Of a DNA stretch of 64,000 bases, positions 52,601 through 61,423 are shown piece by piece. Source of the DNA: CAZHLD01 sp964533185 (GTDB taxonomy: Bacteria; Acidobacteriota; Terriglobia; Acidiferrales; UBA7541); contig CAZHLD010000001.1 in the NCBI GenBank assembly GCA_964533185.1, positions 144,602 to 208,601 on the forward strand, read 5' to 3'. The notes beneath the pieces are model-generated. The model worked only from the letters and a program-made list of their open reading frames with translations, searched no databases and was not told where the DNA came from. Numbering within the stretch: the first letter of the stretch is position 1; every line of letters starts with the position of its first letter. The translations under genes and the position numbers were made by a program.

Positions 52601-53120
52601 AGACAAGCAGCATCGCGCCCCAGACGGAGAAGCAAAGCGAGAGAAGGAAGTCTGCGAAATTTTCCTGGCGGCGATTCTCACGCCAGAAGAGCCAGGCGGT
52701 GGCGAAGAAAACGAGGGCGACGCCGAAGCGGGGAGAAACGCTGATCACGCGCTGGTGGTGGGCTACAGCCCAGAGAGCGAAGAAGGCGGCGGCGACTCCC
52801 AGAGGCGCCAGCCAGGGGCGGACCTGGGTATAGACCTGAGCAGCGCAAAAGAAGAGCAGTGCTGCGGCCGCGAACAACAGGAGGTTGACCGCGGCAAGCC
52901 AGGGAGCGGAGGCGATCCATGGTTCCAGCACCGGGCCGATGCTTTGGAGGGCGAGGAGCGCCCAGGCGAAGGACCAAAGCAGCAGATACAGCTGGCGCTT
53001 GATGGAGTAAACAAAGGCAAAGAAGGCCGCGGTGAGGGCAGCCGTGGCCAAGAAGCCCAGCGCGAGTGTGCTGTCCTGGAAGATCAACTCAGACACACCC
53101 TCGGAACCGGATGTGCCCAA
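49602..53120 (-). CDS. Membrane GAF-GGDEF-HD-GYP protein
   Basis: A 1172-residue c-di-GMP enzyme. Residues about 15-215 hold seven hydrophobic segments. GAF-type domains follow at about 230-395, 405-560 and 570-725 (with one FCGVPLVLYD pocket). The GGDEF domain (about 735-900) has the active YGGDEF near residue 800 and an I-site RRSD five residues before it, so product inhibition is expected. A C-terminal HD-GYP domain (about 965-1130) keeps HDVGKVG and HHHEFFDGSGYP, the phosphodiesterase signature. Both making and degrading activities are predicted. No second component is encoded nearby. Confidence 0.9.
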   Translation of the reverse strand: MGTSGSEGVSELIFQDSTLALGFLATAALTAAFFAFVYSIKRQLYLLLWSFAWALLALQSIGPVLEPWIASAPWLAAVNLLLFAAAALLFFCAAQVYTQVRPWLAPLGVAAAFFALWAVAHHQRVISVSPRFGVALVFFATAWLFWRENRRQENFADFLLSLCFSVWGAMLLVSLVPGWLSWPLFARLHVLAIVPPVFVAILTVMALYEEEKRRVERNMLALSNLNLATSSFVGGEIQKMLAQGLDRVLSVARLPAGALFLHHGDPQGPTSVVATGLSEEFCSSSQQEGLDDYLVQLVARLGGLVVFRDLNRDSSWLALEREDAFRRFRALSAGEGLRTVVGISLQAKEQAFGVLLLGTPDSRHFSPSELRLLLALGHQIGMAVENSYLIQQTSRRSEELHILNEIGRTLSSTLNIEALFEKIHSEMSRLFDVSNFYIAFYESARDEIRFELEVNDGVRLPRRSRPAGNHLSEHLIRTRQPILIRENFEQECRRLGPLPLQHTGCFCGVPLVLYDRAIGVMAVHSRQERVFDEGHLELMRVLASEAGIAIENARLFREEQIKSRHLTLLNSISRNAIATLNPDEMLAEVTLALEQGLTYDHIGIALLDYSTKEVIVQAESGRRREALGRRVALGDGLLGQVARTGQMSIVRDASARDAAAPLLPDSSSAIALPLVYGEQLLGVLYAETSEPCDFTDEEVLLMRTLADVISGALHNALTFQKAQEQAITDGLTGAKTHRFLMEALSAEWKRSTRAGRPFSLVLIDLDRFKFVNDFYGHLEGDLVLQRVAHILEQNCRRSDVVARYGGDEFVILMPETTIEQGRQLAGKLRSWICADPLLREKNITGSFGIACFPLHGSTPQELIQVADASMYLSKHQGGNTVSSAEHYDPNETKKWKRDVLEAYLGVTLKRLFATGPEAFEQIYQRLNQFVQTLPQTDAAQTTSAGSSAPAVSSEGLRSLPPAVLETITSLAFAIDAKDHYTQGHSQKVSAYAVLIAEALRLSHAEVEEIRLAGILHDVGKVGVPESILNKSGPLDPDEWETMKSHVHFGARILEPLRVLRAIQQIVLHHHEFFDGSGYPNGLSGSDIPLGARIIGIADAYDTITSERAYKKARTAEEAFAELERCAGAQFDPELVRVFVGTLRSVPHPIVGAQPSLLEEGPVAAGPSSLSVS

Positions 53121-53409
53121 CGAAACCGGCGCGGGCGGGACGGAGAGTTGAAGATGAGTGCATAAGAATTGCGAAACAATTCGACACCCATTGCTGAGCG
53201 CCCCGTCTGCCGGGGGCAGAAGCCGCGCGCGGTAAATCGTTGAGCCGCTTGCAAATATAGAGCACGGGTTTTCACGGGGTCAAGGGTACGGGGGTACCTG
53301 TCAGGATACAGTGCGCCCAGCGAGAGCGGAGAGAGGGGCGAGTGGCCTTTCGGGAACGGCTGGGCTAAGATGGTGCGTTTTTTGCAGCGCAGGAGCAGCG
53401 GACAGACAC

Positions 53410-54909
53410 ATGAGCAAAGCTGCAGATAATCGTGTGGACCAGCTCACGAAGACGCCACGGGTGCGGTTCGCGCCGTCGCCGACAGGCTACCTGCACGTGG
53501 GCGGTGCGCGGACGGCACTCTTCAACTGGCTGTTTGCGCGGCATGAGCAGGGGGCGTTTATCCTGCGAATTGAAGATACCGATGTGGATCGGAACCGGCC
53601 GGAGCTGGTGGAAGGGATCCTGGATGGGTTGCGCTGGCTGGGATTGGATTGGGACGAAGGGCCGGTGTTCCAGTCGCAGCGGCTGGAAGGCTACCAGGAG
53701 GCGGCGGAGAAGCTGGTGACAAGCGGAGCGGCGTATTACTGCTATTGTCCGCCGGAGAAATATGGTGGCGCAGATGCGGCGGAGACGACCGAAGAGACCG
53801 GAGAGAAAAAAGAAGGGCCGCGCAGAGTGACGCGATGCGCGTGCCGCGAGGGAAAGACGGCGGCGGGCGGGCAGAAGCCGGCGATACGGTTTCGCGTGCC
53901 GCTGGGAGATACGACGCGGTTCGAAGACGCTGTGTTTGGCGCGCGCGAAGTGGCTAACGAGGAGATTGAAGATTTCGTGCTCCTGCGGTCGCCCAAGCCG
54001 GGGACGCAGGCGCGGCTGCCGACCTATCAACTGGCAGTGGTGGTGGACGACATCGAGATGCGGATTACGCACGTGATTCGCGGGGCCGACCACCTCTCGA
54101 ATACGCCGAAGCAGGTGCTGCTCTACCGGGCGCTGGGAGTCGACCCGCCGGTATTTGCGCACGTGCCGCTGATCCTGGGGGCGGACCGGACGCGGCTCTC
54201 CAAGCGACACGGGGCGACCAGCGTCGGGTCGTACCGGGACGAGGGATTCTTGCCGGAGGCGTTTCGGAATTTTCTGGCCCTGCTGGGGTGGTCGCCCGGG
54301 GACGACCGGGAGTTTTTGCGAACGCCGGAACTGGTGGAATCGTTTGGGCTGAGTGGAGTGAGCCGGACGAATGCGGTGTTTGACCGCGCGAAGCTCGAGT
54401 GGTTCAACACGCAGTACCTGCAGAAGCTGCCGATTGAAGAACTGTTGCCGGCGGTGGAGAGCGAGCTGAAGCGCGCGGGGCTGTGGCGCGAGGAGTGGGC
54501 GAACAACCAGCGCGAGTGGCTGGCGAAGACGGTGGACCTGATTCGTTCGCGGACACGGCTGCTGCCGGATTTTGCGACCTGGGCGCGGGCGTTTTTCAGC
54601 GATGAGTTTGCGTATGACGATGCGGCGCGTGAAAAATTCTGGAAGGACGAGCGGCTGCCGGGCATGCTCGGAAAACTGGCTGATGGACTGGCGGGATTGG
54701 CGGATTGGAGCCACGACGCGTGCGACCGGGTGCTACGGGACCTGGCGGCAGCGGAAGCCGTGAAGGCCGGGCTGCTGATCAATGCGACTCGCGTGGCGAT
54801 CGTGGGGCAGGCGGTGGCCCCGCCGCTCTTTGACACCATGCTGGCGATCGGGCAGCGGCGCGTGGTGGCGCGGCTGCGGCGAGCGGTGGAGTTCCTCGGA
54901 AAGAAGTAG
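53410..54909 (+). CDS. gltX: Glutamyl-tRNA synthetase
   Basis: A 499-residue class I aminoacyl-tRNA synthetase. The N-terminal FAPSPTGYLHVGGARTALFN contains the HIGH-type motif (LHVG), and RLSKRHGAT is the KMSKS-type motif. An insert of about 35 residues rich in Glu and Lys (AAETTEETGEKKEGPRRVTR) at about residues 125-150 interrupts the zinc-binding region. The C-terminal anticodon-binding domain is complete. ATG 53410 begins the normal N-terminus; an upstream extension to 53311 lacks a ribosome-binding site. Confidence 0.95.
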   Translation: MSKAADNRVDQLTKTPRVRFAPSPTGYLHVGGARTALFNWLFARHEQGAFILRIEDTDVDRNRPELVEGILDGLRWLGLDWDEGPVFQSQRLEGYQEAAEKLVTSGAAYYCYCPPEKYGGADAAETTEETGEKKEGPRRVTRCACREGKTAAGGQKPAIRFRVPLGDTTRFEDAVFGAREVANEEIEDFVLLRSPKPGTQARLPTYQLAVVVDDIEMRITHVIRGADHLSNTPKQVLLYRALGVDPPVFAHVPLILGADRTRLSKRHGATSVGSYRDEGFLPEAFRNFLALLGWSPGDDREFLRTPELVESFGLSGVSRTNAVFDRAKLEWFNTQYLQKLPIEELLPAVESELKRAGLWREEWANNQREWLAKTVDLIRSRTRLLPDFATWARAFFSDEFAYDDAAREKFWKDERLPGMLGKLADGLAGLADWSHDACDRVLRDLAAAEAVKAGLLINATRVAIVGQAVAPPLFDTMLAIGQRRVVARLRRAVEFLGKK

Positions 54910-55073
54910 TTCCGGCCTGGTTGGAGCAAATCCCAATTCTGATTTGCCGTGGGGGTGTGTTTGTTCAGAGAAATGAAATTTCAAATGGCTCTGTTGACAT
55001 CCTCGGCATCGGCGGAAGATTTGGCCCCGACGGGAGCCGAAGAGTGCGTTGGACTGTGTGGCCAGAAGGGGAG

Positions 55074-55320
55074 ATGGCCGAAGTTGGACTAATTCCGTTT
55101 GCCCGCGTGGCCCTGCAAGTCGCCACCACGGTTCTGCCGCCCGATCGGACCCGCTTCAGCAAGCACCAGTTCACCCAGCCGCAACTGCTGGCGGTGCTGG
55201 GCCTCGCGAGCGTGCCCGATTCCACCACCCTGTACCGCTTCCTCAAGCGGCTGCAGCCGGACACCATCGACCGCACCCTGGGCGAGGTGGGGGAACCGGA
55301 AGGGGAAAAGGCGGCGGCGA
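55074..55320 (+). pseudogene. Transposase remnant (IS4/IS5-like), internally deleted
   Basis: The frame reads VGLIPFARVALQVATTVLPP and RFSKHQFTQPQLLAVLGL, which resembles the N-terminal DNA-binding part of IS4/IS5-type transposases, and then jumps directly to ASVPDSTTLYRFLKRLQPD, normally some 60 residues further on. No catalytic DDE residues remain. A family A repeat fragment follows at 55324. Best seen as insertion-sequence debris. Confidence 0.65.
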
Positions 55321-55323
55321 AGA

Positions 55324-55350
55324 GGGATTCCTCGCTGCGCTCGGAATGAC
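55324..55350 (-). repeat. Dispersed repeat family A, copy 6 (short, reversed)
   Basis: GGGATTCCTCGCTGCGCTCGGAATGAC, without the longer internal part. It abuts the transposase remnant. Confidence 0.75.
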
Positions 55351-55383
55351 TGCGAGGAGCATGGCGATACCGAGAGGGAGAGA

Positions 55384-55773
55384 TCAGGAGTTGCGCGAGC
55401 CGTGAAAGCGTTCGGTGCGGACGGCACGGAGAGGAGCGAGGAGTTCGACGGCGACGCCGAAACGGTACTCGGCATGAGGCTCGACGCGCACGACGCGGGC
55501 CAGGTACTCGAGAGCGAGGCCGCCGCACGGAGAGGACGGGAGGCAGATGACGATGATGTCCATGCCCTTGAAGTAGGTAGCTCGCCAGGTGCGGAAGTAG
55601 AGGCCGCCGACGGAAACGTTGACGGTGGCGCGGACTTCTTCGAAGTTGCCAGTGAAGCAGTGGCGGGGCCGGGCGCTGATGGGTTGAGAGATGGCCACGC
55701 GGCGAGTGCGGCGGCGGTCGTCAGGCCGGGAAGACTTGGACGGGGGAAGAGTGGCGGTGGCGGTTCGTTTCAC
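55384..55773 (-). CDS. PilZ domain protein
   Basis: A 129-residue protein. DDRRRTRRVAIS matches the PilZ RxxxR motif and NVSVGGLYF the following D/NxSxxG motif, so c-di-GMP binding is likely. It has a Pro/Ser-rich, Lys-containing N-terminus of about 20 residues and a beta-rich core to ERFHGS. It stands between two other PilZ/secretion genes on the same strand and may regulate the PilB ATPase, or other outputs of the cyclase at 49602. Confidence 0.85.
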   Translation of the reverse strand: MKRTATATLPPSKSSRPDDRRRTRRVAISQPISARPRHCFTGNFEEVRATVNVSVGGLYFRTWRATYFKGMDIIVICLPSSPCGGLALEYLARVVRVEPHAEYRFGVAVELLAPLRAVRTERFHGSRNS

Positions 55774-55883
55774 GTGGCTCGTCCTCAGTGCGAGATGCGG
55801 AATGGAATTCGTACCAGAGAGTTCAGGATAAGTGTGCAGAGGGTGGGAGTCGATAGGACGAGCGTTCTAGCCCAGCAGTACTT

Positions 55884-56228
55884 CTAGGCGGAATCGGGGC
55901 GAAGGTCGGACTCGATGGCGAGCTGGTCGTCGGGAGAGATGTCAACGAACTCGACGCCGATGCCGACGCCGGGAAGGCAATAGCGGACTTCGGCGCGGGC
56001 ACGGATTTCGCGGCCGGAGCAGGCCAGGCGAAAGCGGACTTTAAGGACTGCGCCTTCGGGGAAAGAGCGCGAGGTGTTAATGAACATGCCGCGCGTGCTG
56101 ATGTCGGGCGGGCGCAACTGGATGGCTTGCTCAGAGCCTTCGTACTCGATGGCCAGAGAGCTGAGCTGCTGGAAGCGAGTGGTCTGGCGCTCGACGCCGA
56201 CCAGATCACTGCTGTTGCGGGTTTTCAT
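55884..56228 (-). CDS. PilZ domain protein coupled to a PilB-type ATPase
   Basis: A 114-residue protein. The N-terminal ERQTTRFQQLSSLAIEYEG has one Arg of the RxxxR motif shifted, and PPDISTRGMFINT matches DxSxxG. It ends with a Glu/Asp-rich stretch. ATG 56228 overlaps the stop of the upstream ATPase gene by four bases (ATGA), so the two are translationally coupled. A c-di-GMP input to pilus or secretion-motor assembly is a reasonable guess. Confidence 0.82.
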   Translation of the reverse strand: MKTRNSSDLVGVERQTTRFQQLSSLAIEYEGSEQAIQLRPPDISTRGMFINTSRSFPEGAVLKVRFRLACSGREIRARAEVRYCLPGVGIGVEFVDISPDDQLAIESDLRPDSA

Positions 56229-58105
56229 CGGCGGCGCCCCTCCGCGAAGACGCTCTCGGATTCCTGTGCATGCCCATGAACGGACACGCCGGCCGTTTTC
56301 GCACCACAACCCGGGCAAAAGGCAAAGGCCTGGTGCAGGTCGCGATCGCAACTGGGACAACGGAGACTCAGCATGTCGTCGAAATGGATGACGCGCTGGA
56401 CTTCTTCGAGGGTGGTCAGACCAGCCTGAATTTTATCGAGGGCATCGGCCTGAAGCGAAACCATGCCGGAGTTGCGGGCTAGGACGAGGATTTCGTCCAC
56501 ACGGACTTCGGAACGAATGGAGGCGCGCATGGCGTCGTCGAGCCACAGAATCTCGTAGATGCCGACGCGGCCGCGGTAACCGGTTTCATCACAGGCATGG
56601 CAGCCAACGGGAACCGGCAGCAGCTCGGCGGGGTCCACGAGGCCCGCGGCGCGGTGCTGGGCGTCTTGCTCGGGTGAGGGCGGAACGCGCTTGTGGCAGG
56701 AGCAGAGCCGGCGCACCAGGCGCTGGGCCATGATGGCACTGACCGAAGACGCAATCAAGTAGCCGGGGACTCCGAGATCGAGGAGACGGGTGAGGGTGGA
56801 GATGCTGTCGTTGGTGTGCAGAGTGGAAAGGACCAAGTGGCCGGTCTGGGCTGCCTTCATGGCGATTTCGGCGGTTTCGAGGTCGCGGACTTCGCCGACG
56901 AGAATGATGTCTGGGTCCTGACGAAGGATGGAGCGCAAGGCCGAGGCGAAAGTGAGGCCGGCCTTGATGTTCACCTGGACCTGATTGATGCCTTCGAGCA
57001 TGTACTCGACGGGGTCTTCGACGGTGACGATATTGACGCCCGGAGCGCGGAGTTTATTGAGCGAGGCGTAGAGAGTGGTGCTCTTGCCGGAGCCGGTGGG
57101 GCCGGTGACGATCAGAACGCCCTGCGGAAGAGAGAGGACGCGGTTGAGGCTTTCCTGGACGGACCGGGAAAGGCCCAGATCGTCGAAGCTGGCCAGCGGG
57201 GATTCGGGGCTGAGCAGGCGAAGGACCACCTTTTCGCCGTGGGCAGTGGGAAGGGAGGAGACACGCAGGTCGAATTTCTTTTTGCCCATGCGGACACGGA
57301 AGCGGCCGTCCTGAGGGACGCGACGCTCGGCGATGTCGAGGTCGGCGAGAATCTTGATGCGGGAGGCGAGGGAGTTCTGCAAGCCGCGGGGAATGCGCTG
57401 GAACTCGCGGAGGACGCCGTCTACGCGGAAACGGACCACGGTGTCCACAGACTGAGGCTCGATGTGAACGTCGCTGGCGCGCTTATCGGCAGCGTGGAGA
57501 AGAATGGAAGAGACCAGGCGGACCGCGGGCGTGCGGCTGTTTTTCAGGTCGGCCTGGAATTCGAGCATGGCCTCCTGATTGCTTTTGCTGGCGCTGGTGG
57601 TGATGAACTCCATGTCCTCGAGGATGCTGTCGTCGGGTAGGGAGAGCTGCAGGAGTTCCCAGTCCTGCGGCGAGCCGGGGTCGGCATAGCAGCGGTCAAT
57701 GGCCTCGAGGATTTCGTCGCGGATGCCGAGACGCGGAGCGATGTTCAGACCGGTGAGGAAGCGAAGCTCGCCGGTCTTGTTGAGGTTTTGAGGCTCGGCC
57801 ATGGCAACAATCAGAACATTCTCCTCGCGGAAGAGCGGCAGGGCACAAGTACGGCGCGCGATATTTTGCGGGATAAGCTTGAGCGCGGCGAGGTCGGGCT
57901 GTTCCAGGCGGCAGTCCACGTAGGGGATTTGGATGACTTCGACAAGAGCGGAGAGCAGGTCTTCTTTGGCCACCAGGCCGCGGTCAAGCAAGAGCTCGCC
58001 TAAATAAAGGAGCTTGCCCTGCTGTTCCTGGATTGCTTTGTGGAGCTGTTCGCCACTGATGTGGCCGCGCTCGCGCAGAACTTCGCCCAGCTTTTTCTTC
58101 GCCAT
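56225..58105 (-). CDS. pilB: PilB/GspE-type assembly ATPase with a C-terminal zinc ribbon
   Basis: A 626-residue hexameric ATPase of type IV pilus or type II secretion systems. An N1 domain (KKKLGEVLRERGHISGEQL, about residues 1-150) is followed by the ATPase core with VTGPTGSGKSTTLYAS (Walker A) and ILVGEVRDLETAEIA (Walker B), and the zinc motif CSCHKR..CHACDETG. Beyond the usual end there is a second ribbon, LRCPSCDRDLHQAFAFCPGC (about residues 585-605), that is not part of standard PilB. ATG 58105 has GGAG 8 bases upstream. Other pilus genes are not in this window, so PilB and GspE cannot be told apart. Confidence 0.88.
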   Translation of the reverse strand: MAKKKLGEVLRERGHISGEQLHKAIQEQQGKLLYLGELLLDRGLVAKEDLLSALVEVIQIPYVDCRLEQPDLAALKLIPQNIARRTCALPLFREENVLIVAMAEPQNLNKTGELRFLTGLNIAPRLGIRDEILEAIDRCYADPGSPQDWELLQLSLPDDSILEDMEFITTSASKSNQEAMLEFQADLKNSRTPAVRLVSSILLHAADKRASDVHIEPQSVDTVVRFRVDGVLREFQRIPRGLQNSLASRIKILADLDIAERRVPQDGRFRVRMGKKKFDLRVSSLPTAHGEKVVLRLLSPESPLASFDDLGLSRSVQESLNRVLSLPQGVLIVTGPTGSGKSTTLYASLNKLRAPGVNIVTVEDPVEYMLEGINQVQVNIKAGLTFASALRSILRQDPDIILVGEVRDLETAEIAMKAAQTGHLVLSTLHTNDSISTLTRLLDLGVPGYLIASSVSAIMAQRLVRRLCSCHKRVPPSPEQDAQHRAAGLVDPAELLPVPVGCHACDETGYRGRVGIYEILWLDDAMRASIRSEVRVDEILVLARNSGMVSLQADALDKIQAGLTTLEEVQRVIHFDDMLSLRCPSCDRDLHQAFAFCPGCGAKTAGVSVHGHAQESESVFAEGRRR

Positions 58106-58459
58106 GAAGGTAACTCCATGCAATTCGACTGTGCAGAAGAGACCCGCGGGCGTCAATGAACCCTGCAGGTGAAGGTTCCAAAAGAGATAAGCGCACAGGA
58201 GCAAGCCGGAGAGGGTTGGAGGCTGTGTTATATTGAAGGATTAAGCTGGGCGAATTGTGCCCAGTGGGTGACGGGGCCGCAAAGGGAGTGGAGAGAAGGG
58301 AAGGGATTGGCCCATTGGATCATTGATCCATTGACGATTAAAGACGGAGGTGGTGGTGGGGTCGCTTGAGGTTGACAGAATAAGTGGCAGGGTTTCGTGA
58401 GGATTACAGCGGGATACAGTTGAGTGAACGCGAGAGACGGTTGAGTGGCTGGGAGAGAG
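58106..58459. promoter_or_regulatory. Divergent promoter region between pilB and uvrA
   Basis: 354 bases with no gene. It contains a TGGATC-ATT-GATCCA inverted repeat at 58316-58330 and GC-rich sequence nearer uvrA. No standard LexA box or clear promoter was identified. Confidence 0.4.
58316..58330. promoter_or_regulatory. Inverted repeat, possible operator upstream of uvrA
   Basis: TGGATC, spacer ATT, GATCCA: a 6-bp perfect inverted repeat with a 3-base spacer, about 130 bases before the uvrA start. It could be a repressor site; it does not match a known LexA consensus. Confidence 0.35.
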
Positions 58460-61321
58460 ATGACGGGACTGAAAAGCATTGTTGTGCGCGGGGCGAGGCA
58501 GCACAACCTGAAAAATATCGACCTGGAGATCCCCCGGAATACGCTGACGGTGGTGACCGGGCTCTCGGGGTCGGGGAAGTCGTCGCTGGCGTTTGACACG
58601 ATCTACGCCGAGGGGCAGCGGAGGTACGTGGAGTCGCTCTCGGCGTATGCGCGGCAGTTCCTGGACCAGATGGAGCGGCCGGAGGTGGATTCGATCGAGG
58701 GGCTGTCGCCTTCGATCGCGATCGAGCAGAAGACGACGACGCGGTCGCCGCGGTCCACGGTCGGAACGATTACCGAGATTTACGATTACCTGCGGGTGCT
58801 GTACAGCTCGGTGGGGACGCCGCACTGCCCGAGCTGCGGGAAGCCCATCACGCGGCAATCCACCGAACAAATTGTGCAATCCATCCTGCGACTGAAGCCC
58901 GATGACCGAGTGATGATCCTGGCGCCAATCGCGCGCGGGCGGAAGGGAGAATACAAGAAGGAACTCGAGAAGCTGGCGAAGGACGGGTTCCTGCGGGCAC
59001 GAGTTGACGGCGAGCTGCGGCAACTGGACGAACCGATCCAACTCGACAAGCGGAAGAACCACACAATCGAAGTGGTGGTGGACCGTCTGCTGGTGAAGCC
59101 GGGGATTGCCAAGCGGCTGGAACACTCGATTGCGACGGCACTGAAGCTGGCGCAAGGACTGGTGACGGTGGCGATCGTCGGCGGGGCCGAGCAACTGTAC
59201 GCAGAGAAGCTGGCGTGCGCGGACTGCGGGATTTCCGTGCCGCAATTGGAGCCGAGATCGTTCAGTTTCAATTCGCCGTACGGGGCGTGCGCAGCGTGCA
59301 ACGGGCTGGGGTCGAAATACGACCTGGACCCGGCAAAGGTGATATTGGACTGGTCGCGGCCTCTGTTTGAAGGCGGGCTGGGGCCGGGATCGGGGTCAAC
59401 ATTTTTGAAGCGATCGCTCGAGCTGGCGGCGTACGCGCATGGGTTTGACCTGACGCAACCGTTTGAGAAGCTGCAACGCCGCGTGCAGAACCTGATTCTC
59501 TACGGCAACCCGCCGGTGGGCGGGACGATTGAGGTGGCGCCCGCCACGGCGGGTCACGAGCGGAGGGAGAAACCAAGCCGGGGACGCGGGGAGAAAGGTC
59601 TGCGGTTCCAGGGCGTGTTTGGGTTTCTGGAGAAGAGTTTTCAGGACTCGAATTCGGACAGCTACCGCGAGTGGATGACGCAGTACATGTCGGCGGTGGC
59701 TTGCAACGCGTGCGGGCAGAGGCGGCTGCGGGCGGAGAGCCTGGCGGTGAAAGTCGGCGGCTATTCCATCGCAGAGTTTACGGCGATGGACCTGGTGAAA
59801 GCGCGGCCGGCGGTGGACAAGATTCTGGCGAAGCTCACGCCGCGGCAGAAGGAGATTGCCGGGCGCGTGCTAAACGAGATTGGCGAGCGGCTGGAGTTCC
59901 TGCTTGCGGTCGGGCTGGGGTACTTGAGTTTGAACCGGTCGGCGGCGACGTTGAGTGGAGGAGAAGCGCAGCGGATTCGGCTGGCGACGCAGATTGGGTC
60001 GAGACTGCGGGGCGTGCTCTACGTTTTGGACGAGCCGTCGATCGGGCTGCACGCGCGGGACAATAACCGGCTGCTGGGGTCGCTCGAACAATTGCGTGAG
60101 CTGGGCAACACGGTGTTGGTGATCGAGCACGACGAGGAAACAATCCGCCGGGCGGACTATGTGGTGGACCTGGGGCCGGGCGCGGGAAACGCCGGAGGGC
60201 GGCTGGTGGCGTGCGGCACGCCGGAAGAGATTACGAAGAACGCGGCGTCGCTGACGGGGCGGTACCTGGCGGGAGCGATGCGGATCCCGACTCCGGAACA
60301 GCGGCGGGCGTCGAACGGGAAGTGCATCACGGTGCTGGGGGCGCAGGCGAACAACTTGAAGAACCTGGACGTGACGTTTCCGCTGGGGCTGCTGACGGTG
60401 GTGACGGGCGTATCGGGGTCGGGCAAATCCACGCTGGTGAATGACGTGCTGTACCGGACGCTGGCGCAGAAGCTCTATCGATCAACGGAGCAGCCGGGGG
60501 CGCACAAGGCCATCAGCGGGGCCGAGTACGTCGACAAGGTGATCGAGATTGACCAGGCGCCGATCGGGCGGACGCCGCGGTCGAACCCAGCGACGTACAC
60601 GACAGTGTTTGCGCCAATCCGCGAACTGTACGCGATGCTGCCGGAGTCGCGCGAGCGAGGGTACCGGCCGGGAAGATTCAGCTTCAATGTGAAGGGCGGG
60701 AGGTGCGAGGCGTGCCAGGGAGACGGCCTGCGACGGATCGAGATGAATTTTCTGCCCGACGTTTTCGTGACCTGCGAAGTGTGCCGGGAGAAGCGGTACA
60801 ACTCGGAGACGCTGGCGGTGAAATACAAAGGCTATTCGATTTCGGATTTGCTGCACCTGCCGGTGGAAGAGGCGTTGAAGGTGTTGGAAAACATTCCGCA
60901 GATCCGGCAGAAGCTGGAGACGCTGGTCGAGGTCGGGCTGGGGTACATCCAACTGGGGCAGTCGGCGACGACGCTATCGGGCGGCGAGGCGCAGCGGATC
61001 AAGCTGGCGCGCGAGCTGTCGAAACGGCAGACCGGTCGAACGCTCTACATTCTGGATGAGCCGACGACGGGATTGCACTTTGACGATGTGCGGAAACTGC
61101 TGGACGTGCTGCACCGACTGGTGAGTCTGGGAAATACTGTGATCGTCATCGAGCACCACCTGGACGTGATCAAACAGGCCGACTGGATTATTGATTTGGG
61201 GCCGGAAGGAGGAGAGGCCGGGGGACGGATTGTCGCGCAGGGAACGCCGGAACAAGTGGCGCGGGTGAAGAAGTCATATACGGGGCAGGCGCTGGGGAGA
61301 GTGCTGAACGGAAGGGGTTAG
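58460..61321 (+). CDS. uvrA: Excinuclease ABC subunit A
   Basis: About 953 residues of the DNA-damage recognition ATPase of nucleotide excision repair. Two ABC modules are present: TGLSGSGKSSLAFDTIYAEGQ near the N-terminus and TGVSGSGKSTLVND near residue 645. The first zinc finger has CPSCGKPI and CADCGISVPQLEPR, the second CEACQGDGLRRIEMNFLPD and CEVCREKRYN. Signature motifs LSGGEAQRIRLATQIGS and LSGGEAQRIKLARELSK close each module. A short basic insert (RREKPSRGRGEKG) lies at about residue 370. ATG 58460 is preferred; GTG 58445 is possible. Confidence 0.95.
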   Translation: MTGLKSIVVRGARQHNLKNIDLEIPRNTLTVVTGLSGSGKSSLAFDTIYAEGQRRYVESLSAYARQFLDQMERPEVDSIEGLSPSIAIEQKTTTRSPRSTVGTITEIYDYLRVLYSSVGTPHCPSCGKPITRQSTEQIVQSILRLKPDDRVMILAPIARGRKGEYKKELEKLAKDGFLRARVDGELRQLDEPIQLDKRKNHTIEVVVDRLLVKPGIAKRLEHSIATALKLAQGLVTVAIVGGAEQLYAEKLACADCGISVPQLEPRSFSFNSPYGACAACNGLGSKYDLDPAKVILDWSRPLFEGGLGPGSGSTFLKRSLELAAYAHGFDLTQPFEKLQRRVQNLILYGNPPVGGTIEVAPATAGHERREKPSRGRGEKGLRFQGVFGFLEKSFQDSNSDSYREWMTQYMSAVACNACGQRRLRAESLAVKVGGYSIAEFTAMDLVKARPAVDKILAKLTPRQKEIAGRVLNEIGERLEFLLAVGLGYLSLNRSAATLSGGEAQRIRLATQIGSRLRGVLYVLDEPSIGLHARDNNRLLGSLEQLRELGNTVLVIEHDEETIRRADYVVDLGPGAGNAGGRLVACGTPEEITKNAASLTGRYLAGAMRIPTPEQRRASNGKCITVLGAQANNLKNLDVTFPLGLLTVVTGVSGSGKSTLVNDVLYRTLAQKLYRSTEQPGAHKAISGAEYVDKVIEIDQAPIGRTPRSNPATYTTVFAPIRELYAMLPESRERGYRPGRFSFNVKGGRCEACQGDGLRRIEMNFLPDVFVTCEVCREKRYNSETLAVKYKGYSISDLLHLPVEEALKVLENIPQIRQKLETLVEVGLGYIQLGQSATTLSGGEAQRIKLARELSKRQTGRTLYILDEPTTGLHFDDVRKLLDVLHRLVSLGNTVIVIEHHLDVIKQADWIIDLGPEGGEAGGRIVAQGTPEQVARVKKSYTGQALGRVLNGRG

Positions 61322-61423
61322 GGGGTAGGGAGTCGGGGGTAGGAGAAGAAAGGGCCGGGGCGGGGGAGGCTCCGGGCAATTTTATTTTTGGAGTGATTCA
61401 AGGCCGAAGAGGAGAGTTGCAGA

